A stretch of 33,877 nt of DNA from Candidatus Thalassarchaeum sp. GTDB lineage: Archaea > Thermoplasmatota > Poseidoniia > Poseidoniales > Thalassarchaeaceae. The notes beneath the pieces are model-generated. The model saw only the letters and a list, made by a program, of their open reading frames with translations. It had not been told where the DNA came from and did no database searches. Shown here piece after piece: positions 1-9,020 of this stretch. Where the stretch lies: positions 1 to 33,877 of the forward strand of contig JASMMD010000016.1 in the NCBI GenBank assembly GCA_030748335.1. The letters run 5' to 3'. The position numbers and the translations under genes were made by a program. Each line of letters begins with the position of its first letter. The first letter of the stretch is position 1.

Positions 1-224
1 CTGATACGCCGCAGGCCCATCCTATGCCGCCGGAGCTTTCATCCACCCACCGTTCCAGGCGTGGTGAACTATGGGGCATTATTCTCAGTTTCCCGAGGTT
101 ATTCCCCAGCATAGGGCAGGTTACCCACGTGTTACTGAGCGGTACGCCGAGTCCCTAGGACTCACGACTCGCATGGCTTAATCGAACTCCAATAGCGGTA
201 GCCTCCGGCAGGATCAACCGGATT
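1..224 (-). rRNA. 16S rRNA, 5' end (partial, runs off the left edge)
   Basis: Reverse complement begins ATCCGGTTGATCCTGCCGGAGGCTACCGCTATTGGAGTTCGATTAAGCCATGCGAGTC, the conserved archaeal 16S 5' end. Exact 5' nucleotide is approximate. Confidence 0.96.
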
Positions 225-319
225 TCGCGTGAGCGGAATCACATGATCCTTGCAGAGTCTGTTTATCACAAGTTGTCACTAATTGGTTATTGGCGCAGAT
301 GCACTTTCATTGATTGAAT

Positions 320-331
320 GTAATTTATCTG
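320..331 (-). promoter_or_regulatory. Candidate TATA-like element of the 16S promoter (AGATAAATTA on the minus strand)
   Basis: AT-rich element about 100 nt upstream of the 16S 5' end in an otherwise GC-rich region. Motif match only. Confidence 0.3.
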
Positions 332-339
332 CTTCTTGC

Positions 340-357
340 ACCCCCTGTATCGGGGGT
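340..357. other. Hairpin ACCCCC-TGTATC-GGGGGT in the secY-16S gap
   Basis: 6-bp perfect stem, 6-nt loop. Confidence 0.75.
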
Positions 358-386
358 CAAGTCATAATTGTGGTTAACCTCCTCAA

Positions 387-404
387 CCACGAACTAGTTC
401 GTGG
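387..404. other. 18-bp perfect palindrome CCACGAACTAGTTCGTGG in the secY-16S gap
   Basis: Read directly; perfect self-complementarity. Confidence 0.85.
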
Positions 405-567
405 CCGCACTTCCTCGGCAGCGCCACACCTGAAGGAGGATATCATCGCACTGGGTGCTCAATCTCCAACGCCGGTTAGACGCAGCGTCCTGCCGACCCT
501 CATACGGTATTTCAACGTGACGAGGGAGTCAGTATCGGCACTGCCGGGCAGTACGCCGAATATCGAC

Positions 568-2490
568 TCAGTCCGCTCCGAAGAACTCGCGCAGGACGGG
601 GTGCATCTCCATCGCCTGCTCCTTTTGGATTTGCTCGTAGGTCCGCAGGATTATGCCTACGGCTAGGAGCAGTCCGGTTCCAGTCGCGTTACCCACGGTT
701 CCCAGCAAGTCCGCACCTGCAGCAAGCAAGCCGACGAAGGCTCCGGAGAACAGGGTCACGGGAGGGATGTAACGCTCGAGGATGCGCTCGAGGACGACCG
801 GGTTCTTGCGGAACCCGGGAATCTGCATGCCGGTGCGCTCGATCTGCTTGGCGACGTCCTTGGCCCCCATGTTCGTGGTCTCGATCCAGAACTTCGCGAA
901 CACCGTCGAGCCTGCGGTCATGAAGAAGACGTAGGTGAAGACGTGCACCATTATCTGACCGAGGCTGTGGCCGTAGGCGTCGCCTGTCTGGTTCAGCAGC
1001 GGAATCAGCCAGTCGCCGACACCATTCACCATAGACGAGTACCATGCGAAACCGTCCGTGGGAGTAGTGGCGCCCGGTTCGTATGCTCCGAACCAGTGCG
1101 CCTTGCTCCAAGCCCCGTTCCTCCCTAATATCGGGACGGTGGACAGCACCGGGTGGCTCCAGAACAACAGGGTGAACATGTTGACGTTGGCGAGCAGGGC
1201 GGCCATCAGGATGACTGGGATGTTGCTCGCGTAGACCAGTCGGATGGGATACTGGCCCCGGTGACCGCGGACCTTGCCGTGGGTCAGGGGTAGTTCCAGC
1301 TTGCTAGACTCGGCGTATGCCACCACTAGGAACACGATGATTGAGGACGCTAGCGCTGCTATCGGGTTGGCATGATTGAGCAGTATAAGCTCGAAGCCGT
1401 TCTGCGACACCAGTTCGGAGTTGGTCGCGGTGCGCAGCGTGTAGAAAATCATCGGCAGGGTCCCGGAGGGTGGGTTGTCGAAGCTCATCGGTGAGCCTTG
1501 GACGACCGGTAATGGGGACAGTGTTCCGACGAAGGTCGACTGGGCGACACCGGCGGCGATGAACAGCGAGATTCCGCTACCTATGCCCCACTTGCTGACC
1601 AGCTCGTCTAGGAGGAACACGAGGTAGGAGCCGATGAACAGCTGCGAGACGATGATGGCGTTGGCCCATCCGATGCCGTACTGCCCGATGATGGTCTCGC
1701 TGGGGTCGAGGAAACCGTACACCTGGGGAATCGACTCGACGGGAATCATGAACAGGACTAGTAGTTTCTGGACGCCTTGGTACAGCTGCTTGTCGCTGGA
1801 GTCCTGCAGATCCAACTGGATAATCTTGGCCCCAGCGAACAACTGCATGATGATTGAGCCAGTGACGATTGGGCCTATCCCAAGGTGCATGATTGAGCCA
1901 GAGGCACCAGCCATGATGGCCCGGAACGAGGAGAAGATGTCGAGCGTAGAGTCTGAGAGCCCGTAGATCATCACGTTGGTCATCATGAAGTAGATGATGA
2001 GGACCAGTACGGTCGTCCACATCTTCTGGTTGAACCTGACGTGTCCCTCGGGCTTGGTTATGCTGGGGTAGACGTCAACTAGGCGTGACAGCGCGTAGAG
2101 CCTGCTTGACTCGGAACCAGAGTATGCCAAGCACGTGATAGCCATTGTCGCTCCCAGCCCTAGCAGTGCGACGCCTACCAGCAGGAATCCCACCGCGGCC
2201 TTGTCGACCCATCCCCAGTAGGCTAGGGCTAGTACGAAGACGAGCCATATCATGCCCTTCAGAGACTTGCCTAGGAATGGGATTTCCCTGATGTTATCAG
2301 GCAGGTCCCGCATGGTCGCCCACATGACGTAGCCGACGTAGAGGAATGAAACGAGGAACATCTTCAGAGCGCGCGTCTGCTCATCCGCAGAGCCATCGAG
2401 AAGATCTCCCCTCAACCAGTAGAACAGGGCACCCCAGTATATTGTCGCCATTATCGCGATTCCAATCGGGCTCGCTCGGCGCTCGACCAT
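568..2490 (-). CDS. secY: Preprotein translocase SecY with N-terminal multi-TM extension (ORF open to 2511; MVERR start avoids overlap with uL15)
   Basis: LYALSRLVDVYPSITKPEGHVRFNQKMWTTVLVLIIYFMMTNVMIYG and the downstream multi-TM SecY pattern; end of the spc cluster. Confidence 0.95.
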   Translation of the reverse strand: MVERRASPIGIAIMATIYWGALFYWLRGDLLDGSADEQTRALKMFLVSFLYVGYVMWATMRDLPDNIREIPFLGKSLKGMIWLVFVLALAYWGWVDKAAVGFLLVGVALLGLGATMAITCLAYSGSESSRLYALSRLVDVYPSITKPEGHVRFNQKMWTTVLVLIIYFMMTNVMIYGLSDSTLDIFSSFRAIMAGASGSIMHLGIGPIVTGSIIMQLFAGAKIIQLDLQDSSDKQLYQGVQKLLVLFMIPVESIPQVYGFLDPSETIIGQYGIGWANAIIVSQLFIGSYLVFLLDELVSKWGIGSGISLFIAAGVAQSTFVGTLSPLPVVQGSPMSFDNPPSGTLPMIFYTLRTATNSELVSQNGFELILLNHANPIAALASSIIVFLVVAYAESSKLELPLTHGKVRGHRGQYPIRLVYASNIPVILMAALLANVNMFTLLFWSHPVLSTVPILGRNGAWSKAHWFGAYEPGATTPTDGFAWYSSMVNGVGDWLIPLLNQTGDAYGHSLGQIMVHVFTYVFFMTAGSTVFAKFWIETTNMGAKDVAKQIERTGMQIPGFRKNPVVLERILERYIPPVTLFSGAFVGLLAAGADLLGTVGNATGTGLLLAVGIILRTYEQIQKEQAMEMHPVLREFFGAD

Positions 2491-2495
2491 GGGGA

Positions 2496-2924
2496 TCACT
2501 CCTCTTCCCACTCGTCCCAGTCGCCGTCGCCGTCTTCTCCGACGGTGACGGACCCTCCAGCTGCCTCTACCTTCTCGATGGCGCGGGCGCTAGCCTCGGC
2601 GACGGTGATGTTGATGGCGCGGTCGATTCTGCCCTTGCCGAGCAGCTTGTCGTAGCCCTTCTCGCCGAGATTTATGGAATCGCCCTCAGCGAGCTCCTGC
2701 ACCTCTTGCAGGTTGATTGAGACGTTCACGTTGCGCAGGCTGGGGTGTCGGTTGAAGCCGTACATGCCCCAGTGTCTGGGCATGTACTTCAGTCGCGTCA
2801 TCAGCCTGTGCTTGTTGATTCCCGCGTTGCCGCGGCCGCCTCTCTTGCCAGCCCCTCTGCCGGCCTTCTTGCCACGGCCGTGATAGCGGCTGCGACCTCT
2901 GAACTTGTTCGTTCGTGAAACCAT
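2496..2924 (-). CDS. rpl15: 50S ribosomal protein uL15
   Basis: GRSRYHGRGKKAGRGAGKRGGRGNAG; position between uL30 and secY. Confidence 0.95.
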   Translation of the reverse strand: MVSRTNKFRGRSRYHGRGKKAGRGAGKRGGRGNAGINKHRLMTRLKYMPRHWGMYGFNRHPSLRNVNVSINLQEVQELAEGDSINLGEKGYDKLLGKGRIDRAINITVAEASARAIEKVEAAGGSVTVGEDGDGDWDEWEEE

Positions 2925-2933
2925 GGCTATCCC

Positions 2934-3404
2934 TCAGATCATCCTTCCCACGAGGTCTGCTATCGCCTCGCCCCTGAATCCCAGAGCGCCACCAACAGAG
3001 AAGCTGCGCTTGATGCCGCCCCAGCCCTTGGCCCCCCTTGGCGGGTGCAGCCGGAATACTGGTTTCATCCCCTCGACGTCGCTGGTTCGGGCATCGCCTG
3101 AGGCGATGGCTTTCGATAGCGCGTTTATGGTCGAGAATTCGCTTCCAGACTTGATGATGGCGTTGGTGATTGGCTTGTCTCCAATCATGCGACCTCTCTG
3201 TGAGATGAGTTCGGAGATGGTGTCCGCGTCGGCCTCGCCCCATGTAACGTAGTCCTTGGCCTTCTTCAGCATCCCGACGTAGGCAGGGGTGTCGGGCACC
3301 AGTACGGCGTGGTTGACCTTGGTCAGGTTGAGCATCGACATGGTGTCGCGAATCTTCGGCTTGACACCGCGATCGCTGCGGACGCGTATCACTAGGAAGG
3401 TCAT
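2934..3404 (-). CDS. rpl30: 50S ribosomal protein uL30
   Basis: L30 N-terminal fold, FRLHPPRGAKGWGGIKRSFSVGGALG; synteny. Confidence 0.95.
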   Translation of the reverse strand: MTFLVIRVRSDRGVKPKIRDTMSMLNLTKVNHAVLVPDTPAYVGMLKKAKDYVTWGEADADTISELISQRGRMIGDKPITNAIIKSGSEFSTINALSKAIASGDARTSDVEGMKPVFRLHPPRGAKGWGGIKRSFSVGGALGFRGEAIADLVGRMI

Positions 3405-4213
3405 CTGATGATCCTCCCCTCAGTGATGTTGAGCCTAGTGCGGTCGGCCTCAGTGATTCGGGTCCGATTGAGCTCGACCAGCGCATTGAAGGTGGCGCGA
3501 GCGAAGTTGATTGTGGTCCGGGTCTGTCCCGCCGAGCGCGACCAGACGTCGGTGATACCGGCTAGGTCTAGGACTCTACGACCGTAGTCTCCAATGACAA
3601 GGCCCTTGCCCGCGGGTGCAGGCATCAGTGTGACTCTGGTCGAGCCCGAGTGTCCGGTCACCTTGAATGGGACGCTGGTTCCAGGACCCTCTGAGGACTC
3701 CCATGAGCCATTGCCACGCATCACGGTGACGAGATTGAGTTTGGCCTTGTCAATGGCCTTACGGATGGTGCTAGCAACCTCTTTGCCCTTACATACGGAC
3801 AGGCCGATGTATCCGTCCCCGTTGCCGACGGCGCAGAGCACGTTGAATCTCACCCTGCGGCCTGAGTCAGTCATCCTCTGAATCATGTTGACTGAGAGCA
3901 CGTCGTCGGTCAGGTCGGGCAGTAGCGCGTCAACAATCTCGACCTCGCGTACGGGCAGACCAGTGTCTAGGGCCTGCTCGTAGGTGTAGACCTCTCCGCT
4001 GGCGACCATTCTGCCTAGGCGCGTGCGGGGCTGCCATGCCCTCAGCGCGGCCAGTGGGTCGGGGCCCCGGCGGCGACGGGCGTCGCCTTCCTGCTCCTCC
4101 TGGGGTGCCAGTGCCATGGCTAGGCCCGGAGCTAGGTTGACGGGTTCTTCGATGGGCTCCTCTGAGGGCTCCTCTGTTGGCTGCTCTGCCGGTTCCTCGC
4201 TCATACTATGCAC
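3401..4213 (-). CDS. rps5: 30S ribosomal protein uS5 with acidic Pro/Glu N-terminal extension
   Basis: RRVRFNVLCAVGNGDGYIGLSVCKGKEV motif; synteny. Confidence 0.95.
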   Translation of the reverse strand: MHSMSEEPAEQPTEEPSEEPIEEPVNLAPGLAMALAPQEEQEGDARRRRGPDPLAALRAWQPRTRLGRMVASGEVYTYEQALDTGLPVREVEIVDALLPDLTDDVLSVNMIQRMTDSGRRVRFNVLCAVGNGDGYIGLSVCKGKEVASTIRKAIDKAKLNLVTVMRGNGSWESSEGPGTSVPFKVTGHSGSTRVTLMPAPAGKGLVIGDYGRRVLDLAGITDVWSRSAGQTRTTINFARATFNALVELNRTRITEADRTRLNITEGRIIR

Positions 4214-4712
4214 CCTCTATCGCTTTCTTCGCCGACTCGACCGCTGCGGCAATCGAATCGTCGATGTGAGTTCCGTTGATCCTGTCGTCGTCAGGCAGCA
4301 CGTCCGCGCCGTGCGGCACGTCCAGTCCCGCGTCGACCATGCCCTTGAGGGCAGCGAACACGCGTCCGCCCGGCGACGAGGATGCAAGGCCGATGTCTAG
4401 TATGGCGCTGTCATGGCCCGCGGCGATGGCGGACTTGGCGAGCGCGTACCCTGCGATGTAGCAGGCGGGGACCGATTTCCTCGATGCTTCGGCGGGCCAG
4501 CCGTGCTTGGCCAGCGTCTTGCCGTTGACCGAGGCGACGATGCTGTCCCCACCCATCCCGAACTTGACCAATTGGCACGTCACTTGGGTGTTGGATACCC
4601 TGACGACTGCTCGGAGTGCGCCGCCCCTGAGCATCCTCAGACGGCGCCTGTAGTCTGTCCTGCCACTGCGGCGGCGCTTGAAGCGCAACCTCTGTCGCTT
4701 GCCGTGGGCCAT
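4206..4712 (-). CDS. rpl18: 50S ribosomal protein uL18
   Basis: RLRFKRRRSGRTDYRRRLRMLRGGALRAVVRVSN; synteny. Confidence 0.95.
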   Translation of the reverse strand: MAHGKRQRLRFKRRRSGRTDYRRRLRMLRGGALRAVVRVSNTQVTCQLVKFGMGGDSIVASVNGKTLAKHGWPAEASRKSVPACYIAGYALAKSAIAAGHDSAILDIGLASSSPGGRVFAALKGMVDAGLDVPHGADVLPDDDRINGTHIDDSIAAAVESAKKAIEGA

Positions 4713-5188
4713 CACTCATCACCTCCTAGCGAAATTTCGTCTAGCTCCATATTTGATCGCATATGAGCTATCGATCTGTATGAGCCGCCCTTCGACTTGC
4801 GGTAGTAGTAGCGGTACTGCGACGGAGTCAAGGTTCCGCTCGATCGAAGTTCCTTGAGTTCCCTGCGCTGAGCCCTAATCAGGCTCATCCAGCGCTGCTT
4901 CTTCGGGTTGCGTGAGTTGGCGCTGCCCTTGCGCGAGCCGTGGCCCTTGCGGCGGCCCTTCGACCTCTGGGCCGCTGCCTTGCGAGCCCTCACTCGACTG
5001 GTTCCCTTAATCGGCTTGGCCCTGATCAGGCCCTCCTCAATCAGTTCCCTGATGTCGTCCTTCTGGACGGCGCTCGAGACCTCGTCGAGGTAGTCCGGGT
5101 GGATCCAGACGCGGTGGACACCAACCTGCCTGCCTTCCTTCCTAGAGAGTATCTGGGCAGCCATCCGCTTCTGGTTGGTGATCATCAT
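4712..5188 (-). CDS. rpl19e: 50S ribosomal protein eL19
   Basis: QKRMAAQILSRKEGRQVGVHRVWIHPDYLDEV; synteny. Confidence 0.95.
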   Translation of the reverse strand: MMITNQKRMAAQILSRKEGRQVGVHRVWIHPDYLDEVSSAVQKDDIRELIEEGLIRAKPIKGTSRVRARKAAAQRSKGRRKGHGSRKGSANSRNPKKQRWMSLIRAQRRELKELRSSGTLTPSQYRYYYRKSKGGSYRSIAHMRSNMELDEISLGGDE

Positions 5189-5835
5189 TGCAAGTCCCCC
5201 TTGCGCTCGAAGCGCCTCCGATTCAGTACCCTGAGCCCTAGGTCGTCGGCGCGGTCGTGAATCTGCGCTCGCTTCCTGTTACCGACCTTGGAGCCGATGC
5301 GGACAGCCTGACGCTCTGGGTCGATGCCGTCGAGGTCGGCTGGCTTGTGCACCATGACCTCCTTGAACCCTGATGGGTGCAGGCCTCTGACGGATGCGAT
5401 TTTGCGGTATCCAACCCTAGCCATGGGAGAGCGGTACTTGCGATTGACTCGCTGGCTCGACTGCATGCCCTTCGGCTTCCTCCAACCGGTCTTGGAGAGT
5501 CTTCTGTAACGGAACCACTCCTGTCTCCTGAAAGCGGGCTGCTTCTTCTTCTGAGCGTTCAGCAACTCTATGTCAGAGATTGTCGAGTCGTCGAGAACTG
5601 GCTTCTGCCGGGCGACGTGGAAGTCATCCCACTCGTCGTCGAAGAAGTCGTCATCGGCATCGAAGTCGTCGTCCTCGCCAACCTCTTCTTCGTAGTCTGG
5701 CTCCGGTTCGGAAGCGCCGCCGTCCTCGACTAATCGGTCGATCAGCTCTGCCTTCTTGCCGGAGACGGGCAGCCCGCGCTCGCGCAGGATGTCCTTGAGT
5801 TGGGCGACGGTGAGTCCCTCGTATTCCTCGTTCAT
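5185..5835 (-). CDS. rpl32e: 50S ribosomal protein eL32 with N-terminal SAP-like domain and acidic linker
   Basis: C-terminal eL32 core (FRRQEWFRYRRLSKTGWRKPKG...); N-terminal LTVAQLKDILRERGLPVSGKKAELIDRL matches the SAP pattern. Start at MNEEYEG, just after the uL6 stop; the longer ORF overlaps uL6. Confidence 0.92.
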   Translation of the reverse strand: MNEEYEGLTVAQLKDILRERGLPVSGKKAELIDRLVEDGGASEPEPDYEEEVGEDDDFDADDDFFDDEWDDFHVARQKPVLDDSTISDIELLNAQKKKQPAFRRQEWFRYRRLSKTGWRKPKGMQSSQRVNRKYRSPMARVGYRKIASVRGLHPSGFKEVMVHKPADLDGIDPERQAVRIGSKVGNRKRAQIHDRADDLGLRVLNRRRFERKGDLQ

Positions 5836-5839
5836 TCTA

Positions 5840-6391
5840 TCATACTCCCTTTGAGACGATGTAGATTCCATCTTGGAAGACTCGTCTGTCTCGTTTCTTG
5901 ATTTTGCAAGCACGCTCGATGTTAGCAGCCGTCTGACCGACCTTCTCGCGGTCGGCTCCCTTGACCACCACATCGGTCTTGTTCTCGACGCGGACCTCGA
6001 CCTCAGCAGGGGTCCAGGGCAGCGGTGCCACTCGAGGGACCTTTTCGCCGAACAGGTTGGTGATTGTGAACCGCTTGCCATCCACCTTGAGGCTCATGGG
6101 GAAGTGGCTGAATACCGCCTTCAGTCGATACTCAAAGCCCTCGTCGACGCCGCGGACCATGTTTCTCAGATGCGCGGCCCAAGTCCCTGCGAGGGCCTTG
6201 TCGGAGCGTCGAGGGAGATTGGTGAATACCTCTAGTGCTCCCTCGCCCGTCCTGACCTCGACCTTGTGGTGACGGAACTCGCGAGATAGTGTCTGCTCGT
6301 CCTTGGAAATCGTCACGACATCACCATCCATGCTCGTGCTCACGCCTTCGGGGAGTGCGATTGAGTGCGAGATGTGGTCAAGTTTCGGCAT
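5840..6391 (-). CDS. rpl6: 50S ribosomal protein uL6
   Basis: LAGTWAAHLRNMVRGVDEGFEYRLKAVFSHFPMSLKV; synteny. Confidence 0.95.
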   Translation of the reverse strand: MPKLDHISHSIALPEGVSTSMDGDVVTISKDEQTLSREFRHHKVEVRTGEGALEVFTNLPRRSDKALAGTWAAHLRNMVRGVDEGFEYRLKAVFSHFPMSLKVDGKRFTITNLFGEKVPRVAPLPWTPAEVEVRVENKTDVVVKGADREKVGQTAANIERACKIKKRDRRVFQDGIYIVSKGV

Positions 6392-6403
6392 CTTATCCCT
6401 CCT

Positions 6404-6793
6404 TCAGAAAATGTATGCGAGGAGCCTTCCGCCGACTCTCTCCTTCTTGGCGTCGTAGTGGTTCATGACGCCCTGATTCGTGGTTAGTATCAGTACTCCT
6501 AGGTCGCGTGCGGGCAGGTACCTCGACTCCCACTTCTCGAACTCGGCGCGCCTCACGGAGTGCCTCGGCTTGATTACGCCGCAGCGGTTTATGGCCCCTA
6601 TGAGTTCAACCCGGTAAGAGCCTCCGCGTCCGTTCTCCAGTTTCTCGTACTCGCCAATGTATTCGGATGCCTGCATGATGGAAAGCATGCTGCCCAGCAT
6701 CTTGCTGGCAGGTTTGACGGTCACTTCGTAGTGGCCGGCTTGCTCGGCGTTGAATATTCGCGCGAACGCGTCACTTAGGGGGTCAAACTGCAT
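6404..6793 (-). CDS. rps8: 30S ribosomal protein uS8
   Basis: DPLSDAFARIFNAEQAGHYEV and GVLILTTNQGVMNHYDAKKERVGGRLLAYIF. Confidence 0.95.
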   Translation of the reverse strand: MQFDPLSDAFARIFNAEQAGHYEVTVKPASKMLGSMLSIMQASEYIGEYEKLENGRGGSYRVELIGAINRCGVIKPRHSVRRAEFEKWESRYLPARDLGVLILTTNQGVMNHYDAKKERVGGRLLAYIF

Positions 6794-6803
6794 TTATATC
6801 ACC

Positions 6804-6956
6804 TCACGAGTATTTCTTGAATCCTATATCGGGAGCCACGTCCCGGAAGCACTGCCTGCACAGCCTCAGACCGTGTCGGCGAATCAGGCCACGCTTGCGG
6901 CCGCAGCGCCTGCAGCCGTTGGAACGTCCTATCTCTTTGCCATGATCGTGCGCCAT
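6804..6956 (-). CDS. rps14: 30S ribosomal protein uS14, zinc-ribbon type (50 aa; missing from the ORF track)
   Basis: My translation: [50 protein letters not shown]; two CxxC motifs; lies between uL5 and uS8. Confidence 0.95.
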   Translation of the reverse strand: MAHDHGKEIGRSNGCRRCGRKRGLIRRHGLRLCRQCFRDVAPDIGFKKYS

Positions 6957-6961
6957 CCTTC

Positions 6962-7489
6962 TCACTCCTCCACTATCTCAAGCTCGTAGCGCTCCTGGAA
7001 CCACTGCTTGCTCTCCTCGCGGCCAACCCTGTGTCTCATGCCGACCTTGGAACTCCTCTGTCGGCGTCTCGACACCCGATGTCCCGGCCTCTCGAGGACG
7101 ACGTTGATGTCCATCCCGAAGATGCCGATGTCGGGGTCGTACTTCTGCTTCGGGAAGTCGGTGTAGTCCGAGATTCCGAAGGAGAGGTTTCCCTGTGAGT
7201 CGAAGTTGTAGGATGGCAGGGCGTTCTGCCTGACCCAGAACGCGTCCGTGAGGAACTTCTGAATCTCGTCATCACCGCGAATTGTCACCTTGCAGCCTAT
7301 CGGAGCACCCCTGCGCGTCCCGAGGTCGCGGTTGGTCTGCGTGGCCAGAGTGCGCACTGGCTTCATGCCGGTGAGCACCTCCAGGACCTTCTCGGCCAGT
7401 TGCAGCCTCTGGCCGCCCTCGCCGACACCGATGTTTACAGTGACCTTGGTGATGGACGGGGCCATCATGGAATTGCCCTCGTTGCTCAT
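6962..7489 (-). CDS. rpl5: 50S ribosomal protein uL5
   Basis: [60 protein letters not shown]. Confidence 0.96.
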   Translation of the reverse strand: MSNEGNSMMAPSITKVTVNIGVGEGGQRLQLAEKVLEVLTGMKPVRTLATQTNRDLGTRRGAPIGCKVTIRGDDEIQKFLTDAFWVRQNALPSYNFDSQGNLSFGISDYTDFPKQKYDPDIGIFGMDINVVLERPGHRVSRRRQRSSKVGMRHRVGREESKQWFQERYELEIVEE

Positions 7490-8181
7490 GACTCAGCCCC
7501 CGGGATATCAGACTCTGAGCCGACGACGAACACGTAGTCGGCAATGGTTTGGAAGTCGTCGAACTGGACCTCGTTCGCCTTGGACGAGCGCTTTACATCG
7601 TGCTCGCGGACTGTTGCCGTCTCGCCGATGTGACTGCCACCGGTCAGGTAGGCCAAGGCGCCTTCTGCAAACGGCAGATGAGATGTTATCGCCTGCTCGG
7701 GTAGGGAGATTACGACGCTGTCACCGCTCTTGTAGGCTGAGGCGTCTTCCATCAGCAGGTTCCTGCCATCATGCAGGTGCAGTTGCGTCTTAGCGCCGCG
7801 AATCGTCGTCTTGCCGGTGACGCGGCACAGCTTGCTGCTCGCTGCGCTCGCTGGAATCGGTCGGTAGCGGAGCTTGCCGTTGATATCAAGCACGCAGCGA
7901 TAGTTGCTCTGGCCCACCGTCAGGACGTCCATCAGCCCAACCCCGCGGCCGTCGTCGGTCTCTATTCGTCCGTCGACCATGACCTGTCGGGAGTGCAAAA
8001 TTCGCTTGGCCTCGCGGCGAGTGTGGGCGACACCGAGGATGTCGCGCAGAACCAGTGCCATGGGCATGCAGTTCTCGATGGAGTGACCACCGGGATTGGG
8101 CTTCTGGACCCATATCGAGGACTTGCGAGGAAGGGGCCAGCTGCGTGGCATAACTAGGCGCTTGATGTGGCTCCTACTCAT
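7486..8181 (-). CDS. rps4e: 30S ribosomal protein eS4
   Basis: SHIKRLVMPRSWPLPRK...RREAKRILHSRQVMVDGRIETD. Confidence 0.95.
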   Translation of the reverse strand: MSRSHIKRLVMPRSWPLPRKSSIWVQKPNPGGHSIENCMPMALVLRDILGVAHTRREAKRILHSRQVMVDGRIETDDGRGVGLMDVLTVGQSNYRCVLDINGKLRYRPIPASAASSKLCRVTGKTTIRGAKTQLHLHDGRNLLMEDASAYKSGDSVVISLPEQAITSHLPFAEGALAYLTGGSHIGETATVREHDVKRSSKANEVQFDDFQTIADYVFVVGSESDIPGAES

Positions 8182-8620
8182 CGGCGGCACCCCCTGACCT
8201 CTCCATTAGCCTCTTGATTCTGAGAGGGTCACCCTCAAACAGTGCTGTGACGACGAGGTTTGATGGCCTGATGGGGACTCCTTCCTCCTTGCCGTCAGCG
8301 GTCGAGGAGGTGATTCCGTCGACGAAGATCATCCCTCTCTCTGTATCGACGCTGGCCACCTTGGCCTTGATTCCGGCTCGGCCCCTAGATTGACCTAGGC
8401 GCTTACCTCGAGAGTCTGCCTTGACGCTGTTTGGGTTGCTGAAGTCACCACGCAGGACCTCTACTTCGTCGCCCGCTCGCACGGTGACGGTCCTGATTCC
8501 CTGCAGTTCTGAGTCGTCAGACAGCAGTCGGGCGCGTATCCGCTTGCGCTTGACGTGCAAGGCCGCCTTGCCACTGGTCCGACGCTGCTTACTCGGATGC
8601 TTGCTTACCATACTCATCAC
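8174..8620 (-). CDS. rpl24: 50S ribosomal protein uL24
   Basis: KOW-type sequence VRAGDEVEVLRGDF...KVASVDTERGMIFVDGIT; synteny. Confidence 0.93.
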   Translation of the reverse strand: MMSMVSKHPSKQRRTSGKAALHVKRKRIRARLLSDDSELQGIRTVTVRAGDEVEVLRGDFSNPNSVKADSRGKRLGQSRGRAGIKAKVASVDTERGMIFVDGITSSTADGKEEGVPIRPSNLVVTALFEGDPLRIKRLMERSGGAADE

Positions 8621-8621
8621 C

Positions 8622-9020
8622 TCACACTATCTGCTTAGCAGTGGCGGCTATGCGCGGCCACCGCTCCGCTGCCTCTCGGCTCACAGGGCCCTTGATGTCG
8701 GAGCCCTGAACCTCGCCACGTCTGTTCGTAATTACGCAGGCGTTGTCTTCGAATTGGACCCATGTCCCATCAACGCGCCTGAATGGACGCGCCTGTCGGA
8801 CTATGACGGCGTCGAATATCTGTCGGCGCGTCTCGGGCGTCCCGCGATTCACGGTCACGCGAATCATGTCACCCACTCCAGCCGAGGGATAACGTCGCGC
8901 TACGCCTCCCTTGTTCAGAACGGTGATCAGCTGCACCACCTTGGCACCGGTATTGTCTACACAGTCGAGCTTTGCCTGCGACGGCAGGCCGGCGGTGACA
9001 CGTCCGGCTATTCCCTTCAT
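8622..9020 (-). CDS. rpl14: 50S ribosomal protein uL14
   Basis: LDCVDNTGAKVVQLITVLNKGGVARRYPSAGVGDMIRVTVNRG. Confidence 0.96.
   Translation of the reverse strand: MKGIAGRVTAGLPSQAKLDCVDNTGAKVVQLITVLNKGGVARRYPSAGVGDMIRVTVNRGTPETRRQIFDAVIVRQARPFRRVDGTWVQFEDNACVITNRRGEVQGSDIKGPVSREAAERWPRIAATAKQIV

Noticed and set aside
283-666. 127-aa plus-strand ORF between 16S and secY
   Set aside because: Crosses the hairpins and the secY 3' end; no domain or start context supporting translation.
2686-3486. 266-aa minus-strand ORF in another frame of uL15/uL30
   Set aside because: Arg/Gln/His-rich alternative-frame artefact; real genes are in the other frame.
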